Origin: Ornithodoros turicata
Taxonomy: Eukaryota; Arthropoda; Arachnida; Ixodida; Argasidae
Assembly: GCF_037126465.1 (NCBI RefSeq)
Contig: NC_088204.1
Coordinates: forward strand, 77,809,807-77,873,806
Reading direction: 5' to 3'
DNA length: 64,000 nucleotides
The notes beneath the pieces were generated by a model. The model saw only the letters and a program-made list of their open reading frames with translations. It was not told the DNA's origin and did no database searches. The translations under genes were made by a program, and so were the position numbers. Shown here one piece after another: positions 1-11,173 of the stretch (position 1 is the first letter of the stretch; every line of letters starts with the position of its first letter).

Positions 1-94
1 GGAATTGCTCTTAACGATATTGTCGTCCGCCAGTTGTAAACTGCCAGCCAATAACAGGAGAACTCTTATTTATCTTTCTTTCCTTTTTCTGCAG

Positions 95-206
95 TGTCTA
101 CTTAAAGGATTGGGTACTGCCAAGCCTGAAGACTTCTGCGTTTCCCTCACACTGCTGCTGGAAGACCTACTCGTCATTGTTTACCGCGTGCTAAATCTTC
201 AAAACA
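95..206 (+). CDS. Gene A exon, module 1 helical segment
   Basis: The acceptor is TTTTTCTGCAG just before 95 and the donor is GTATGT after 206. The exon is 112 nt, entering in phase 0 and leaving in phase 1. It encodes CLLKGLGTAKPEDFCVSLTL and then a leucine-rich amphipathic stretch (LLEDLLVIVYRVLNL). The partner in gene B is 55239-55350, with the same length and only a few substitutions. Confidence 0.85.
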
Positions 207-806
207 GTATGTAGAATTTTGTGCTTTCACCGAAAACTATGCTCGTGTTCAACGTCCTCCCTTGTGCAAGATGGCTTGTGGCACGTGTCATAACATTTGT
301 CTAGTTTGGACGGTAACATTCAAGGAGGATGCAAAAAAAGCGACGTAGTGTGGCTTTTTAATATTCCTGACACGTTAACAGCTCCGTACTGATCAGTATT
401 GACAACTACATTTTTTCAATGTAGCTGAATATTATCGAGGAAAGCTCTCAGCCACATGCAGTAGAGACCCGCCTCCATTCAGTGATGGTACTCCAGATAA
501 TTCCGTATGTGGGCCTCCTATCAAGATCACACTGCCTGAGATAGCTAAGATTGGAACCGTAAGTCTCATATTTCTCTTTCCTTCACACGCACGGCATCCC
601 TCTTCACAGATACAGAAGCACTCATATTGGGCGCTCTGCTTGTCACACTGCGGAGAACTGTTGCTAAAGTTGCACCACAGACTCGCTCAAAGGCTCAGCA
701 TGCATACTATGCATACTCTAAATGCTGTCAGTGGACGTCGCTTCCACGAATTTTCCAAAGAACACGAAATACTTCATGGTTTACCTGAAACGCTGGGTCA
801 TCTCTA

Positions 807-837
<31 letters not shown>

Positions 838-3800
838 AAAAAGAAAAAAATGGGGATTGTAGCCCTCATCACGAGGGCCGGCTACCCCAGATCACCTAAG
901 GAAAGGAATTCCAGACACATCCACCATCACCCACTGGAGATGTCGCGAAGCGGCGACGAACGCCACAAACAGGTCATAGCCCTGTCATCTCTACAGGTCA
1001 TCTCTAATTTGCTCTACCCTGAAAGATTCCTTGGCTCAGGGAGGAAGCACGTAGAAACGGGTGAAATATGACAAGTTTCGTGGACATAAGAATCCTTAAC
1101 TGGTCGCTAGGCGGCCGCATAGGCTGGGGCAACAGCGTCTCACTGATCTCTAGGCTGACTCATGCGATCTAGTTAACGTTCGCTTCCGGAGAGTGTTGAC
1201 TGCACTGTCCCAAAATTGTTTACTTCGCTTTTTCTCGCGCGCTTTAAGGAAGAAATGTAATTGGTGCCAGCGTGCAGAACATGCCAGCAAATGACAAAGC
1301 CATTAGTTATTTTCATTCGTAGGGATCTAGAAAACAGCAGTAAGCTTGTCGAATATGTTGATTGCAATCAATTCCCAGACTGCTACTCTAGGGAATGACG
1401 TCATTTTGACCCGAATATCATGGGCGGGCGGGCGGGCCGAGAGAAGCGATTTTGTGGCATCTCTCTTAGACTCTCATGTATTGAAAATTTCAGAAACTTT
1501 AATTCGGTGGAAATCAGTGGATCGCATCAGGCCTTCAAAAATGTGTCATTCCCTAGATAAGCTCGAGGAGAACACACCTGTACTTGTTTCGTTTAGAAAT
1601 GTAGCGAGTTTTACGGGAACCCTAGGAACAAAAATTCATCGACTTTCTTAAGAAATGAGTCCACCTTAATTGGTTACCGACTTTCTGTTGTCTTTCTTCG
1701 CATAGATGCTGGCTCTTGTGATTTGCTTCATTATACTATACCCTACCACAATGTCATCTAATACAGAATCAGAAAGTTAATCAAGGCTGTGAAAGTTCTG
1801 CATTTACTCTAATTGGTAACTACCTAAGTAGACAAAACCAATCAATGAATCAGCTGTCAATAGCACATTACCGTATTTTCAGTGTAGAACGCGCACTCGC
1901 GATAATGCACAACCACAAAAAAACGGGCCGAACTTGTAAAAAGTTCGATGTATAACACGCACCACTACAAGCTTCTGTACTGCCACCAATATGCAAAATA
2001 ATTCAAGGCGGTATATTATATATGCATATGCATTATTTGAAACATATTTAGACAAAGCCATTAAACTCCGATGCAACAGAGTCGATGTCATAGTATACTT
2101 CACTCTCCTCTCCACTTTTGGTTTCGCGTCCCTTCTTAATCACGCCAGCCAGACGTGAAGTTCAGGGACATGAAGAGCCCGATTCAAGGACACACACACA
2201 CATAAATGGGATGATGATATGGTGGTTCATTCTCTGCCGTTATGGCGGTACACTGCCCCATTGCGCTTGTGGAAGGGATGAGAGAAAGTGATGATGATGG
2301 AAAGGTGTCCTATTAGAATTCGTCCGTTAGTCCAGTGCTGGAGAGGGACTCAGCAACAGCTCGTAAGCCTTGCATCAGATGTGAGGGGTCCGACCATAGC
2401 CCGAAAATTTTGGCTAAGTTGAACTGGTGTTGATCGACACGTTGAAGAACAGTTTCCATGAGAGAGCGCTCGCGATCTTACTGTCCGCAGACCAGGAGGA
2501 CGTGATGGAGGTCACCGCATACACCACACATGGTTCAGAGGCTGGACGTGCCGACACCAAGAAGGTGTTCGAAAGCCGGTGTACAAGTCATTAAATCTCA
2601 TGTGGTGGACGATTGTGGTAAAGGAACGCGGCATTCTGCAGGGGAGAGTAAGGGACAATGTGGGGTCAATGAAGTACAGCAGAGAGTGGATGGTGATGTC
2701 ACGTTGCCATTGAGACTGCCTCATGAGTCCAGTGAGGCTTGAAACGAGGTAACGGCGATTCCCGCGAAACAATATGATGGGGGACACGCCAGGTGTACCG
2801 GTGCGCGCCTGCCGCTTCTCGATCTGCGTTTTCGATTCCGCTGATGCTCACACGACTCGGGATCCCCTGGAAGACGATAGATTGATGATGATTGAAGATA
2901 GATAGATTGATGAAGATGATATTGATTGATTGATGATAGATAGATAGATAGATAGATTGATGGAAGACGATAGATCCAACCTCAGTCTTACTTTTAGGTC
3001 TTTGGTATATTTGTTATTAATTTATTAATTATTAAATAATTTAATTATTGTATTATTAACTGTCCTCAGTTGATGACAGTTTCTACATCTTACTCTATTA
3101 ACAAACTGCCTTCCACTTCGCAGTGTTCGAACGAGACCCTGGTTGCCTGCCCTCAAAATGCACCAGCCCAGGTAACTATCTCACTATTCATGCAGCAGCC
3201 ATCTGAATATTGTCTACAGAACCGTGGTCGGAGTGCACATACTCCTTTCTTCATGAACTCTGCCATCAAAATATCTCAGCAGCAAGTTCTGAAATTCAGT
3301 GAAAACTCCAAGCTAACTGTTAGGTGCACTTACGAACAAATTTCCTGGTGGACATCAATCACCAGGTATCAAAAGAAAAAATCAAAAACCACTACGTGTG
3401 TGAAGCTAGATGGCGTGTCGACACACGCCATCACGTAGTTGCAGGAAGCTGGCTGGTCTGAGAGTACGTTTAGGACCAATGCATGGCCATCACTCGACAT
3501 CATACAATACATCATTAATACATGAAAATGCATCAATATATATAATCACTTTCTCATTATTGTACACTTGTGGAGTTACATCGGAGGCACAATGAAGCTG
3601 AAATTGTATTGTACATTTGTATATATTCACCTATTAAGTACAAAAACTGAGGCAACCTGCTGTATTGAACTGTTTCTGTTCTAAACGTGGCCTGTAACAT
3701 GTCGCTTCCTGTTACTACTAGCACGACGTGAGCGAATGGAACCGAGAGCCATTCCAAGCAGCACAATATACGGCAACTCAAACTATATACATGTGAGCGG

Positions 3801-6800
3801 CTCGCACGAGTGTTATCAACGCGATGCCTCATTTTGCTGAGCTGGCCAAGAAGAGAATAATTTTTATGTATTCGTCCACCACCATGTATTCTCCCGTAGT
3901 ACATTGTGTTGTTCCTTGCAGTTAGAGTTTGTACTTAGAGCTGAACGCATGCGTGGTGCCCGTCCGCGGTTCACGAAATTCGTGCACATTCAAATTTGTG
4001 GAATAACGGACAGAATCACGGAATCACGAATCTGGGGAATCAGAATCAAAATCAGAATCAAAATCAGAATCACAACTGGTCACAGACTCACGGACGCTTC
4101 CTGCTCGTCACAACAGCTGCCAACTAAGGGGCACAGTTTTTGTATTCAGTTGATTATGCGTGGCATTTTATTTAGGGAGCTGTTCCCAAGTCGGCGCTCT
4201 TATACCAATAAAAATACCAATAAATAAAATAAATATGTAGCCAGCCGGGAGAGACGTGGAAGAAGAGTAGGTAGAATAGAATAAAGGAGAAGGTTCTGAG
4301 ACAAGAACTGTTACATTGGCGCAGCCGACAGCTTACGCACGATGTGGGTAGAGTTTCAACTTGGAGGAACCCCTTCACAACCACTGGTTGCTAAATGCGC
4401 CACTGGATTGAGCAATTTCTAGGGTGCTGAATACTACGTCCCTCTGTTTTCTAGCTCACATAGAGGAAGGTAGTACTCAGACTCACTTTGGCACTTTCCC
4501 TTGTAGTAATATTCCACCTTTTCAATCTTTGCAGAGTCAGCAGTACTCCAACCTCTTCACACTTCTCGGAGTGAGTGATCGTTTCTTTCTACTTTTATTA
4601 TTATAAACAGGTTTCTGCTATAATGTGGGTATACCCTGCTGAATTTACAATTTCGCGAGGTCAACAAGGATGCTACTGCAGAGACACTGCAAACAGCGCA
4701 ACGTACGTATGAGTTGAATTGAAAGAGTCGAGAGGAAAAGCTGCGGGAGACACAGAAATAAAGCGTAGATTTTGTAAGGAAGCGATTCCATTTCCAGAGC
4801 CGAGCGAGAGAGCCGGAGCAATAAATACAGTAACTTCCATTCAAGGCCAATCTGTTAGAGCATGTATCCAATCCAATCCTAGTCGTTTTAGCCCTCTGCG
4901 CTCCGTGTGCGTGCGTGTGTCAAGTGTATTGTCTGTCGTACCTTCTAAACGTTCTCCTGTGACATGTGGGGCTGGTGTATAGTAGTTGTAGGACATACAC
5001 CAACGTTTCATAACGCTTTGGGCTACGGTATCTATCACGGCGGCTCAGGTGTACCTCTTCGCCATCTTGATTTCTATGTATTATGACAGTTCCGTTAAAA
5101 GAGATGAGGCTTGGAGGCTCAGCTTTCTGGAGCCTTTATACGTAAAACATGTGACGTGTAAGACCGAAAAGGCGACACGTGGTAGTCCTGACAATGCGAG
5201 GGGGATATGAAAGTTTATTAAATGAAACAGCTGAACTGAACTGTGGCTGTCGCCTCATGCACGCGCTGCGCTTGCTCGCGCATTTCGATCTCCTCGTCGT
5301 CGTCGTCTGCCACAGGCCTCCCCGCCTACCACCTAGACTCCGGTGTGAAGACACAAGTGAGTTCCACAAAACGGATGTGGGAATGAACCGGTAGGTGGAC
5401 GGCTACTCAGGTACTCAGCTATGTGGTCAGCGAGGGTTGCGAGTCCAGGGTTAAGTCTTCGGAGCAGGCCAAAACCACGAGCATGACCTGAGGAAACCGT
5501 TGCAAGAGCAGCTATCGGAGGAGGGGTTGTTGTGTGTCAGAAGCGGAACCTTTGAGTAATGTCGCATATACGGTAAAGCAACTGAGAATGTCGCCTGCCG
5601 GTGAGATAGTCTTGTTTTAATAGCTGCTGGAGTCCAGTGCGTTCAGAAATTTTCATGCTGTTCAGTATGGCCGTCTTGAGAACCTCGTCGGCCCAGTCAA
5701 GGAGTACCGTCGGAAAGACACCGTCGAGCTCAGCTGCGACCCCAGGAGGGAGATCCGGTATGACAAGAAAGTACTTTGACGACTGGGCTTGGGTGTCTCG
5801 CAGTTGAAACTGAAGAAATGGGAATTCTGCCGCTAAAAAGATGGAATTCGTATGGAAGCGGTTACCAAAATCCCAAGGACGTCAGCACCGAAGCTATTGC
5901 TATCAGCCGGAAACACCCATCGAGTACTGTGATGTGTAGGTTCAAAACCGTGTCACCAGGTGTAGTGTGCAGGACCGAGAAGAAGGCACGCGGAAGGCCT
6001 GACAACGCGAGAACTGAACTGAACCGTCGTCTATTGCCTGACGCACACGCCACGCTTGCTCGTCTGCCACAAACATAATGGGTACAAAAACAATGTTCGG
6101 GATGTGGTATTAACTTTCGATGTAGTATTCACTACATCGAAAGTTTACACATCTTGTAGGACTTACGGGCCCACGAACCATGTGTGGTTCTAATTCCGGC
6201 CCGCCTAACATCCGCAACCCCAGAGAACAGAGGCAGACATGCGACTAATAAACAATACCGTGCATAGAGTAGTATCCGAACGAACACCCACGCCGTCCGC
6301 AGTCCCGAACTCTGTAGACACGCAGCAACAGCACTGACCAATAACGGACAATAACCCATCCAATAACTGATATCCGTCATTAAAGGTGCTGCGACACTTT
6401 CTCTGATGTGTTGAAGCATAATATATATGCATCGTACTGATTATGAGAACACCGTGAAAAAAAGAATTTTTCCTCTCGCTAGATTGGTTCGGAAGATAGG
6501 CGCAGCCAAAAACGACGACCCACGGTGTGACCTCACGGAGCCCTCTCCCCCATTTGGCTTGGGAGACGCGCGTCTTCCCTCGCTGCTCCTGTGTGACGTC
6601 ACCAATATCGCTTCTTCGGGGCCGTTTTTCTCCGTACCTGCTCACGTCATGCACCTGAAAACTTGAATATGGGATGATGTCGGGTGATAGAATAGTTTTT
6701 CGTATTTATCTGGGAAAGCTGGAAACCAACTGTCACAACACCTTTAACTGGCCTCACTAACAGGTCTCCCTTTACGTTGTCACACCGAGAAAACGAAGAG

Positions 6801-8313
6801 ACGAAAAGCAACAAAACGGGGCAATTGGACACCCGCAATCAAGCGTGTGTCTGCAATCATCACATCACATGCTCATACACATATCGTATCGCAGAGGTAC
6901 ACCCAGGGTTGTTAGGATTTAATCCACGTGGATTTTATCCAGGTTTTTTTTTAATATTTTATCCACGCAATTTTATCCGCATGTTTTAGATATCTTCTCC
7001 AGATGTGATGTGAAAGACAATCTGAATTCAACGTCACACGGAAAACTTTTTTTTTTACCTGGGCTTTTTGCAAAAGCCCAGGTACTCGCAATATTAGCTT
7101 TTGACTTTTTTAACTTACAACTTTTCAGATTTAACTTTTTCCCGCTTCCCTCTACTTCTGCCCATTCAGGGAGAGACTTTCTTCCGCTGCCTTGAGGCAC
7201 TGTTACTGAAGTGCTCCGAAACACGACAGCTAAGCCAGGCGTGTAGGACCCACACCATTCAACCACGCGTGCATGGAACTCTACCTTTCCGAAAATAATA
7301 GAAGCTGACATAATGTTTCTGGGACAGGCAGTTCCGTAAACAGAAACTACGAGAGGTCACCCGAAATCAAGAACAGCAAAGCACGTTAGTTTTTACTCTG
7401 TGTCACACCTCTAGCCTTGTATGTATTCTCCAAAAATACCCAAAAATAATCTGGTTTTATGCAAAATAAAAAGCCCACTGGAGGGGATCTTTTTAAAAAT
7501 TACCGGATTTTTTTCAACCCTGGGTACGTCACATAATCCGTGTCTTCTCCCTCTACGACCCTCAAGATCAGGGAGATGTTGAAGTTCAAAGTGTGCAATC
7601 ACACTTTGTGACATGAATTGAATTGAATTGAATTGAAATTTATTTACCATGAACTATTATGTACATGGAAGGCAGCACGGCAGAAAGTTGCTTAAGCAAC
7701 TTGGCAAGGTATGTGTGGCTGATTTCAAACCTCGCACCGCTACGAAACAGTGTGTGGCGCATACATTGATATCCGCGCGGATTACGTTATACCGAGGCCA
7801 CCTTAGTGGTGCCAGAGGACAACAACAGTGCTCTTTGTCAAGTAGGACAATTTATAAAATCTTTTTTGAACAATAATTTGTTTTCCACAGTGTGTATTGA
7901 ACAACCTGGGACAACAGACGCTAGACAACGTTGTCAAGGGTCTTCTGTGTGATATACTTCGGACTTTACTCCACCTTGTGGGCCAACCTTCTGGTACTGG
8001 AATTAAGGAGGCTGGAGCAGGCACTGCACTTGAACCAGTGGGAAATACTCTCGGAGATAATGCTGGCCAACTGTTGGACGCACTTAGACAGGAGGTGAAC
8101 AAACTGAGAAACGCACTCAGCGCCCAGTGTAAGTTAAAGTCGTTTCTAGAAGCCGTAGTGAATTATTTCGTGTATATCTCGCATTCCCGGTCATCTGGGA
8201 GAAGAAAGCTCTTCTGTGAGGCCCGTGCGTTCAATGTCGCAGGAACGGCAGGAGCGGCAAAAGTCGTCAATTTCTACTTCCCGCGTAAACGTGCGTTACA
8301 AATAAGTGAATGA
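95..8313 (+). CDS. Gene A: 3' part of a secreted two-module protein gene (exons 95-206, 425-558, 3124-3171, 4535-4570, 7891-8313)
   Basis: Five exons with matching phases join in frame. They encode, in order, the end of module 1 (CLLKGLGTAKPEDFC...), a linker with two Cys, IKITLPEIAKIGT, CSNETLVACPQNAPAQ, SQQYSNLFTLLG, and CVLNNLGQQTLDNVV... to a stop. Every exon has a pyrimidine-AG acceptor and the internal ones a good GT donor. Each has a same-length counterpart in gene B (the last differs only after its Cys), and exon 3124-3171 is identical in all 48 bases to its partner at 60061. I do not recognise the family. By analogy with gene B it should be secreted, with its signal peptide and any mucin exon left of the window. 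The first exon here starts in phase 0, so upstream exons are required. An AATAAA lies at 9257-9262. Exon calls are seen in the sequence; expression and function are not. Confidence 0.8.
425..558 (+). CDS. Gene A exon, linker plus start of module 2
   Basis: 134 nt, phase 1 to 0, acceptor TTTTTCAATGTAG, donor GTAAGT. It encodes a linker rich in Pro and Ser with two Cys (TCSRDPPPFSDGTPD, then VCGPP) followed by IKITLPEIAKIGT, the first element of module 2. The gene B partner 58447-58580 is the same length. The intron before it is only 218 bp here against 3,096 bp in gene B. Confidence 0.85.
807..995 (-). mobile_element. LINE 3'-end fragment in a gene A intron, with target duplication
   Basis: On the minus strand this reads as a LINE 3' untranslated end followed by A-rich sequence and a (TCAA)n tail (807-835 on plus). 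It is flanked by the 11-bp direct repeat GGTCATCTCTA (796-806 and 996-1006). The gene B intron has the uninterrupted site near 58745. The same 3' end, in plus orientation, closes the LINE at 52700-52860, so both belong to one family. Confidence 0.9.
1175..1640. repeat. Dispersed repeat, inverted copy at about 36640-37085
   Basis: The block holding AAAATTGTTT..CTTCGCTTT, GCAGTAAGCTTGTCGAAT, ATGACGTCATTTTGACCCGA and GGCGGGC recurs as a diverged reverse complement at about 36640-37085. Its first 100 or so bases also recur at 58965-59100 in gene B. No coding potential or clear termini were found. Confidence 0.6.
2260..2880 (-). mobile_element. LINE ORF2 fragment: end of RNase H domain and C-terminal tail
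   Basis: On the minus strand the frame reads IPSRVSISGIENADREAAG, matching the conserved end of the RNase H domain in I-clade LINEs (PSHVGIxGNExAD). It is followed by LFRGNRRYLVSSL, a typical RLPRSxxTxxHxxR-like stretch, and a Cys-rich tail near 2500 (WCMRCGDLHHVLLVC). The ORF is short and the element lacks its 5' part. Simple GAT and GATA repeats flank it (2205-2310 and 2878-2960). It is absent at the matching place in gene B. Confidence 0.7.
2878..2962. repeat. GATA/GATT microsatellite
   Basis: Imperfect run of GATA, GATT and GATGAT units in a gene A intron, beside the LINE fragment. Confidence 0.8.
3124..3171 (+). CDS. Gene A exon, CxxxxLxxCP element of module 2
   Basis: 48 nt, phase 0-0, encoding CSNETLVACPQNAPAQ between CTTCGCAG and GTAACT. 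All 48 bases equal those of 60061-60108 although the flanking introns have diverged, which fits purifying selection, recent duplication or gene conversion. Confidence 0.85.
3752..3915. mobile_element. Old relative of the CCCAAGCAGC MITE family in a gene A intron
   Basis: The left end reads CAAGCAGCACAATATAC and the right end GTAGTACATTGTGTTGTTC, the terminal sequences of the palindromic MITE described at 24650, but the interior differs. The gene B intron has the same element at 60676-60835, so it predates the gene duplication. Confidence 0.55.
4535..4570 (+). CDS. Gene A 36-nt micro-exon of module 2
   Basis: Twelve codons (SQQYSNLFTLLG), phase 0-0, with acceptor TCTTTGCAG and donor GTGAGT. 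The counterparts are 61267-61302 (RRQYSNLFTLLG) in gene B module 2 and, more distantly, 53637-53672 (QGVVAGVVRLLG) in gene B module 1. Too short for standard ORF calling, it is supported by length, phase and homology. Confidence 0.85.
5400..6060 (-). pseudogene. Ty3/Gypsy gag fossil in a gene A intron
   Basis: The segment matches 62140-62720 in gene B. Read on the minus strand, the B copy contains FQLRNTQA, IPNLPPGVAAE, DDVFPKAPLDWAYDVLK, SERT and LDRLAALADPIAEYL in order. This is the usual layout of a Ty3/Gypsy capsid region (surveyable ALPPxVAxEVxD, YxxLKxAIL, LDxLAxLADxI). Both copies carry stops and frameshifts, and no LTR or pol was seen. The insertion predates the A/B duplication. Confidence 0.6.
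7057..7084. repeat. Short perfect-arm hairpin
   Basis: ACCTGGGCTTTT and AAAAGCCCAGGT flank a TGC loop, giving a 12-bp stem. It lies in the part of the gene A intron (about 6180-7750) that has no counterpart in gene B. Confidence 0.6.
7614..7640. repeat. (GAATT)n microsatellite
   Basis: Four to five GAATT units in the large gene A intron. Confidence 0.8.
7891..8313 (+). CDS. Gene A last exon with extended C-terminus
   Basis: The acceptor is TTTTCCACAG. The exon encodes CVLNNLGQQTLDNVV, an amphipathic segment LLCDILRTLLHLVG, a Gly-rich hinge, and a second helical stretch ending NALSAQC. About 75% of the first 80 residues match gene B (63224-63484). Gene B stops five codons after the shared Cys. 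Here that stop is missing and the frame runs about 60 codons further to TGA at 8311-8313. A strong donor-like CAGT/GTAAGT at 8128/8129 is an alternative end: splicing there would drop the extension. Confidence 0.75.
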   Translation, partial: CVLNNLGQQTLDNVVKGLLCDILRTLLHLVGQPSGTGIKEAGAGTALEPVGNTLGDNAGQLLDALRQEVNKLRNALSAQCKLKSFLEAVVNYFVYISHSRSSGRRKLFCEARAFNVAGTAGAAKVVNFYFPRKRALQISE

Positions 8314-10060
8314 CGTCATCACCTCAGCAGCACACGTACAATTTAATGAATATGACATGTAGCTGTACCAGAGTCAGCAGTAAGACGCGTCTGCACGTCC
8401 CACAGTCTCGTTAACGTATCCATTTTTCTTCGTATTGTGTGCGCATGTTTCTTTGATTTCCTTCCTTTTTCGTTTTGTCCACCTGCATTCTATTTTGTTT
8501 TTGCGTCGTTGAGACGCTTCCATGAAGTGGGGTCAGCGGACCTCAGCGTCCGCCTTCACGAATGCTGAGGAAATTCCTGAGTTCCGTCCTCGTCAGCAGC
8601 ATTGCCCGTTCTTTACGAACGAGCAGCGTTGAGGACAGCAGCGTCCGTTCATTGGTAATCAATCTCCAATGGCACGCTAAAGATTTTGACGTCACTGAAT
8701 CGAATTCTACCATTGGCTGTGCTACCTGAAGATTCACCTGATTTTTCTGGCAAACGTTCCAGACAGGTCCCATACTTCCCACATAGCTGGTCTGGGACGC
8801 ATGTTACCTCCCCTTTTCCCAACTCTTTCCCTTCGTCCCCTTCACCTCTCCATCTGTTCACACCTCAGCACCCCGTTTATAGCACCAGTCGTTTCGCGGT
8901 GGGAAGTAAAAGGGGAAGGACCACGTCGGAAGATTACACGTAAAAAAAGCATGGCAGAGCTAAGAGCAAATATCTTATTCCTTTACAGGTCCCAACCTCG
9001 CCTGAGTGCCATGGTTGCAAGCAAAGGATATTGCCAATATTTTCGCACAGGGTCGTAAAATACAACGCCATGTCACGTCTTGCTTCTGAGAGATAATAAC
9101 GGGATTTTTGGTTGTGGGTTTTCTTGCTAGTACTCTTATTCTAGATCTGCACGAAGAGCCTTTATCACTTGATCTGTACACAACAGCACGCCACTTTGCG
9201 CACTGGTGGTTGTCAGGAAGGAACAAAGTGCTCGTTCTTTGTGTGGTACGTTAAACAATAAAAGATGAAAATGACACCAGTTCTTGATTACCTTTTTGCC
9301 TTTGATGGTTGGCCGTACTGTACCACGTTATCCTGTGAGCATTATGTCTTCCAGTGGACTGTGGGCCTATTGGTGGGTGATGGCGGGTACCATATCATTT
9401 TGTACTGGGTACGAGGAGGCGTGGAATAATGATCGAGGTCGCGTCGAGGCCGACTCATTCATTCAGAAGTGCGTCCTGAAAGGCGAACGAACCATTAATC
9501 GCAGCTCACCGTTTACCCCCAACAACACCGAACGTCCGTCGGATGTACATGACAGATCCAAATGTCCACAGTCCCCAACGTACATCCCGCGGACGTTCTT
9601 CTAAGCGCAGAGTCCGCCCAAATCGCTAGGCGCTGCCCAGTGCGCGATAGGGCGCACGGGGGAACGTCCAGGCAGGATCAATCATGCACGTCTGGGACAA
9701 AAACTAGGAAAGTGCGGCCGAGTCATAGGCGCCGACTGCGGGGGGCGCGGGGGCCCTTGCCCCCCCGGAACATGAACAAGGGGGGGGGGGGGGGCGCCGC
9801 CTCCCCCGGGAAGTCCCGCTAAGAGACTGACACCAACCTTTGGGGCTCGGCGTGCCCAGGTAAAAAATGTGAAGAGGCACCAACCCCAAAAATGCATCTT
9901 GCAATTTGTAAAACAGATACCCGCCCACCATACTCATTATCACAGTAGTAGGTCAGGCGAAGAAACACAGAGGATGACAAAATACATAGCCTGAATTTCG
10001 CCCACAGCAATGAAATTAATGAAACGAAGCAGTCGAAAAGGTACCAGCAGCTCCCAGTGA
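8314..10060. other. Gene-free stretch downstream of gene A
   Basis: No ORF here has recognisable protein character. The stretch holds the candidate AATAAA at 9257, and at 9738-9835 a G/C homopolymer-rich block with a run of 13 or more G. The bases at 9520-9605 (ACGTCCGTCGGATGT...GCGGACGTTC) resemble 11180-11250, suggesting a diverged short element with CGGACGT ends that I could not delimit. Confidence 0.5.
9257..9262 (+). promoter_or_regulatory. Candidate polyadenylation signal of gene A
   Basis: AATAAA about 940 bp after the gene A stop, in a stretch with no other gene on the plus strand. Such hexamers also occur by chance in AT-rich DNA. Confidence 0.3.
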
Positions 10061-10061
10061 G

Positions 10062-10124
10062 TGGAGACGGTAGGATCTTCGGAACGCATGTCCATTGGGA
10101 GCGGGTTCAACTCCCGCCGCTCCA
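10062..10124 (+). other. tRNA-like sequence, possible SINE head
   Basis: The bases near 10100-10124 form a perfect T-arm (GCGGG TTCAACT CCCGC) followed by CGCTCCA. This partly pairs with TGGAGAC about 55 bases upstream, like a tRNA acceptor stem. The D and anticodon arms do not fold cleanly. It sits at the head of a pyrimidine-rich retroposon-like unit ending at 10570, so a tRNA-derived SINE head is likelier than a functional tRNA. Confidence 0.35.
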
Positions 10125-10259
10125 TTTCATTGATCATATTCATTATATTGCGCGCATTTCGGGTCAAACACCGAGGATTCAATGCATTTTGTTCCTTTTG
10201 CACTCAGTTTTCAAAGGCGTAATGCCTTCAGTTGTGCACATGTTCACTGTCTACGTTCT

Positions 10260-10575
10260 CACTGTTTTTTCTTTTCCTTTGTTTTTTTCTGTTCTTCCAT
10301 CCTCTTATTTCTATACCAGGTCTCCATACATCATAGGATCCCGCTAGAGTGTGTGATTCGTCAGCTTTAGTTTTGTGTTCTTCATTTTTCTTTTCCTTTT
10401 CTTTCCTTCTTTTTGTTTTCTTTTGCGTTCTTTTCTTTGTCTTTTTTGTCTTTCCGTTTCACCTTTTTTTGTAATAACAAGCCGACATCCATCTGGCTTA
10501 CCTTTCCTTTCTTTCTTTTTCTTAATAAACAGATACCCCCCACCAGAGTACTTACTTCGCGGTGCGCCCCTGCCC
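10260..10575 (+). mobile_element. Retroposon with T-rich body and CAAGCCGAC tail (copy 1)
   Basis: A long pyrimidine tract is followed by CAAGCCGACATCCATCTGGC, CTTACCTTTCC, an AATAAAC-like motif and a C run. The same tail occurs at 18882-18951 (+), 43567-43655 (+) and 50217-50290 (-), each with a T-rich tract on its 5' side. I do not recognise the family; the 18.9-kb copy has a clear target duplication. Confidence 0.6.
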
Positions 10576-10597
10576 CCCCCCCCCTAAAACGGATGTA

Positions 10598-11173
10598 CAG
10601 GGTGTGTGCAGAAAAACATGACCCGCATTTTTACATGTAACTCGTTGTCTACTTAGCCGAGGAACTTCCAGTGGCGCACGACGGCGTATTTATGCGTGCG
10701 AAAGCTACAAAAAAATCCTGGAAGCCATACTCAGTGTAAAAAAATAAACAGAGCGCGAAAACATGGGCTTCCATGCATTAGAATAGGGCGGTCATGACAG
10801 TGCATGGTAGTGCATTTCGGTCTCATGAGAGTTATGTGCAGGCACCGCTAGGGGTACTGCCGATGAGCATCCATGTGGGATGTGGGACATTGTTTCGATA
10901 GCTCCCCTAGCGGTACTTGAACACAACTCTCCTACGTGCACCATGTTGCCCTTTCACATATACCCTGTTGTCCACCATGTTGCCCTATTCTGATGCACGG
11001 AAGCCGACGTTTTCGATGTTCCGTTTATTTTTTACGCTGGGTATGGCTTCCACAATTTTTCTACAGATTTCGCACGCATAAATGCGCCATCGTGCGCCAT
11101 CGGAAGTTCGTTAGTTAGGTAGGCAACAAGCTATGTGCCTAAATGCGGGTCACGTTTTTCTGCACACACCCTG
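10598..11173. mobile_element. TIR element CAGGGTGTGTGCAG, TA target site
   Basis: The outer 35 bases are near-perfect inverted repeats (CAGGGTGTGTGCAGAAAAAC at both ends). They continue as imperfect inverted arms of about 200 bp, for example the CGCATAAAT...CGTGCG segments and ATGGCTTCCA. TA flanks both ends (10596-10597 and 11174-11175). It has no transposase. A TA duplication and CAGGGTG ends fit the Tc1/mariner superfamily, so this is best called a non-autonomous foldback MITE. Confidence 0.8.

Noticed and set aside
8992..9053. Possible further gene A exon after TTTACAG
   Set aside because: In the required phase the frame stops after five codons.
10062..10124. Functional tRNA gene
   Set aside because: Only the T-arm and part of the acceptor pair; D and anticodon arms are missing.
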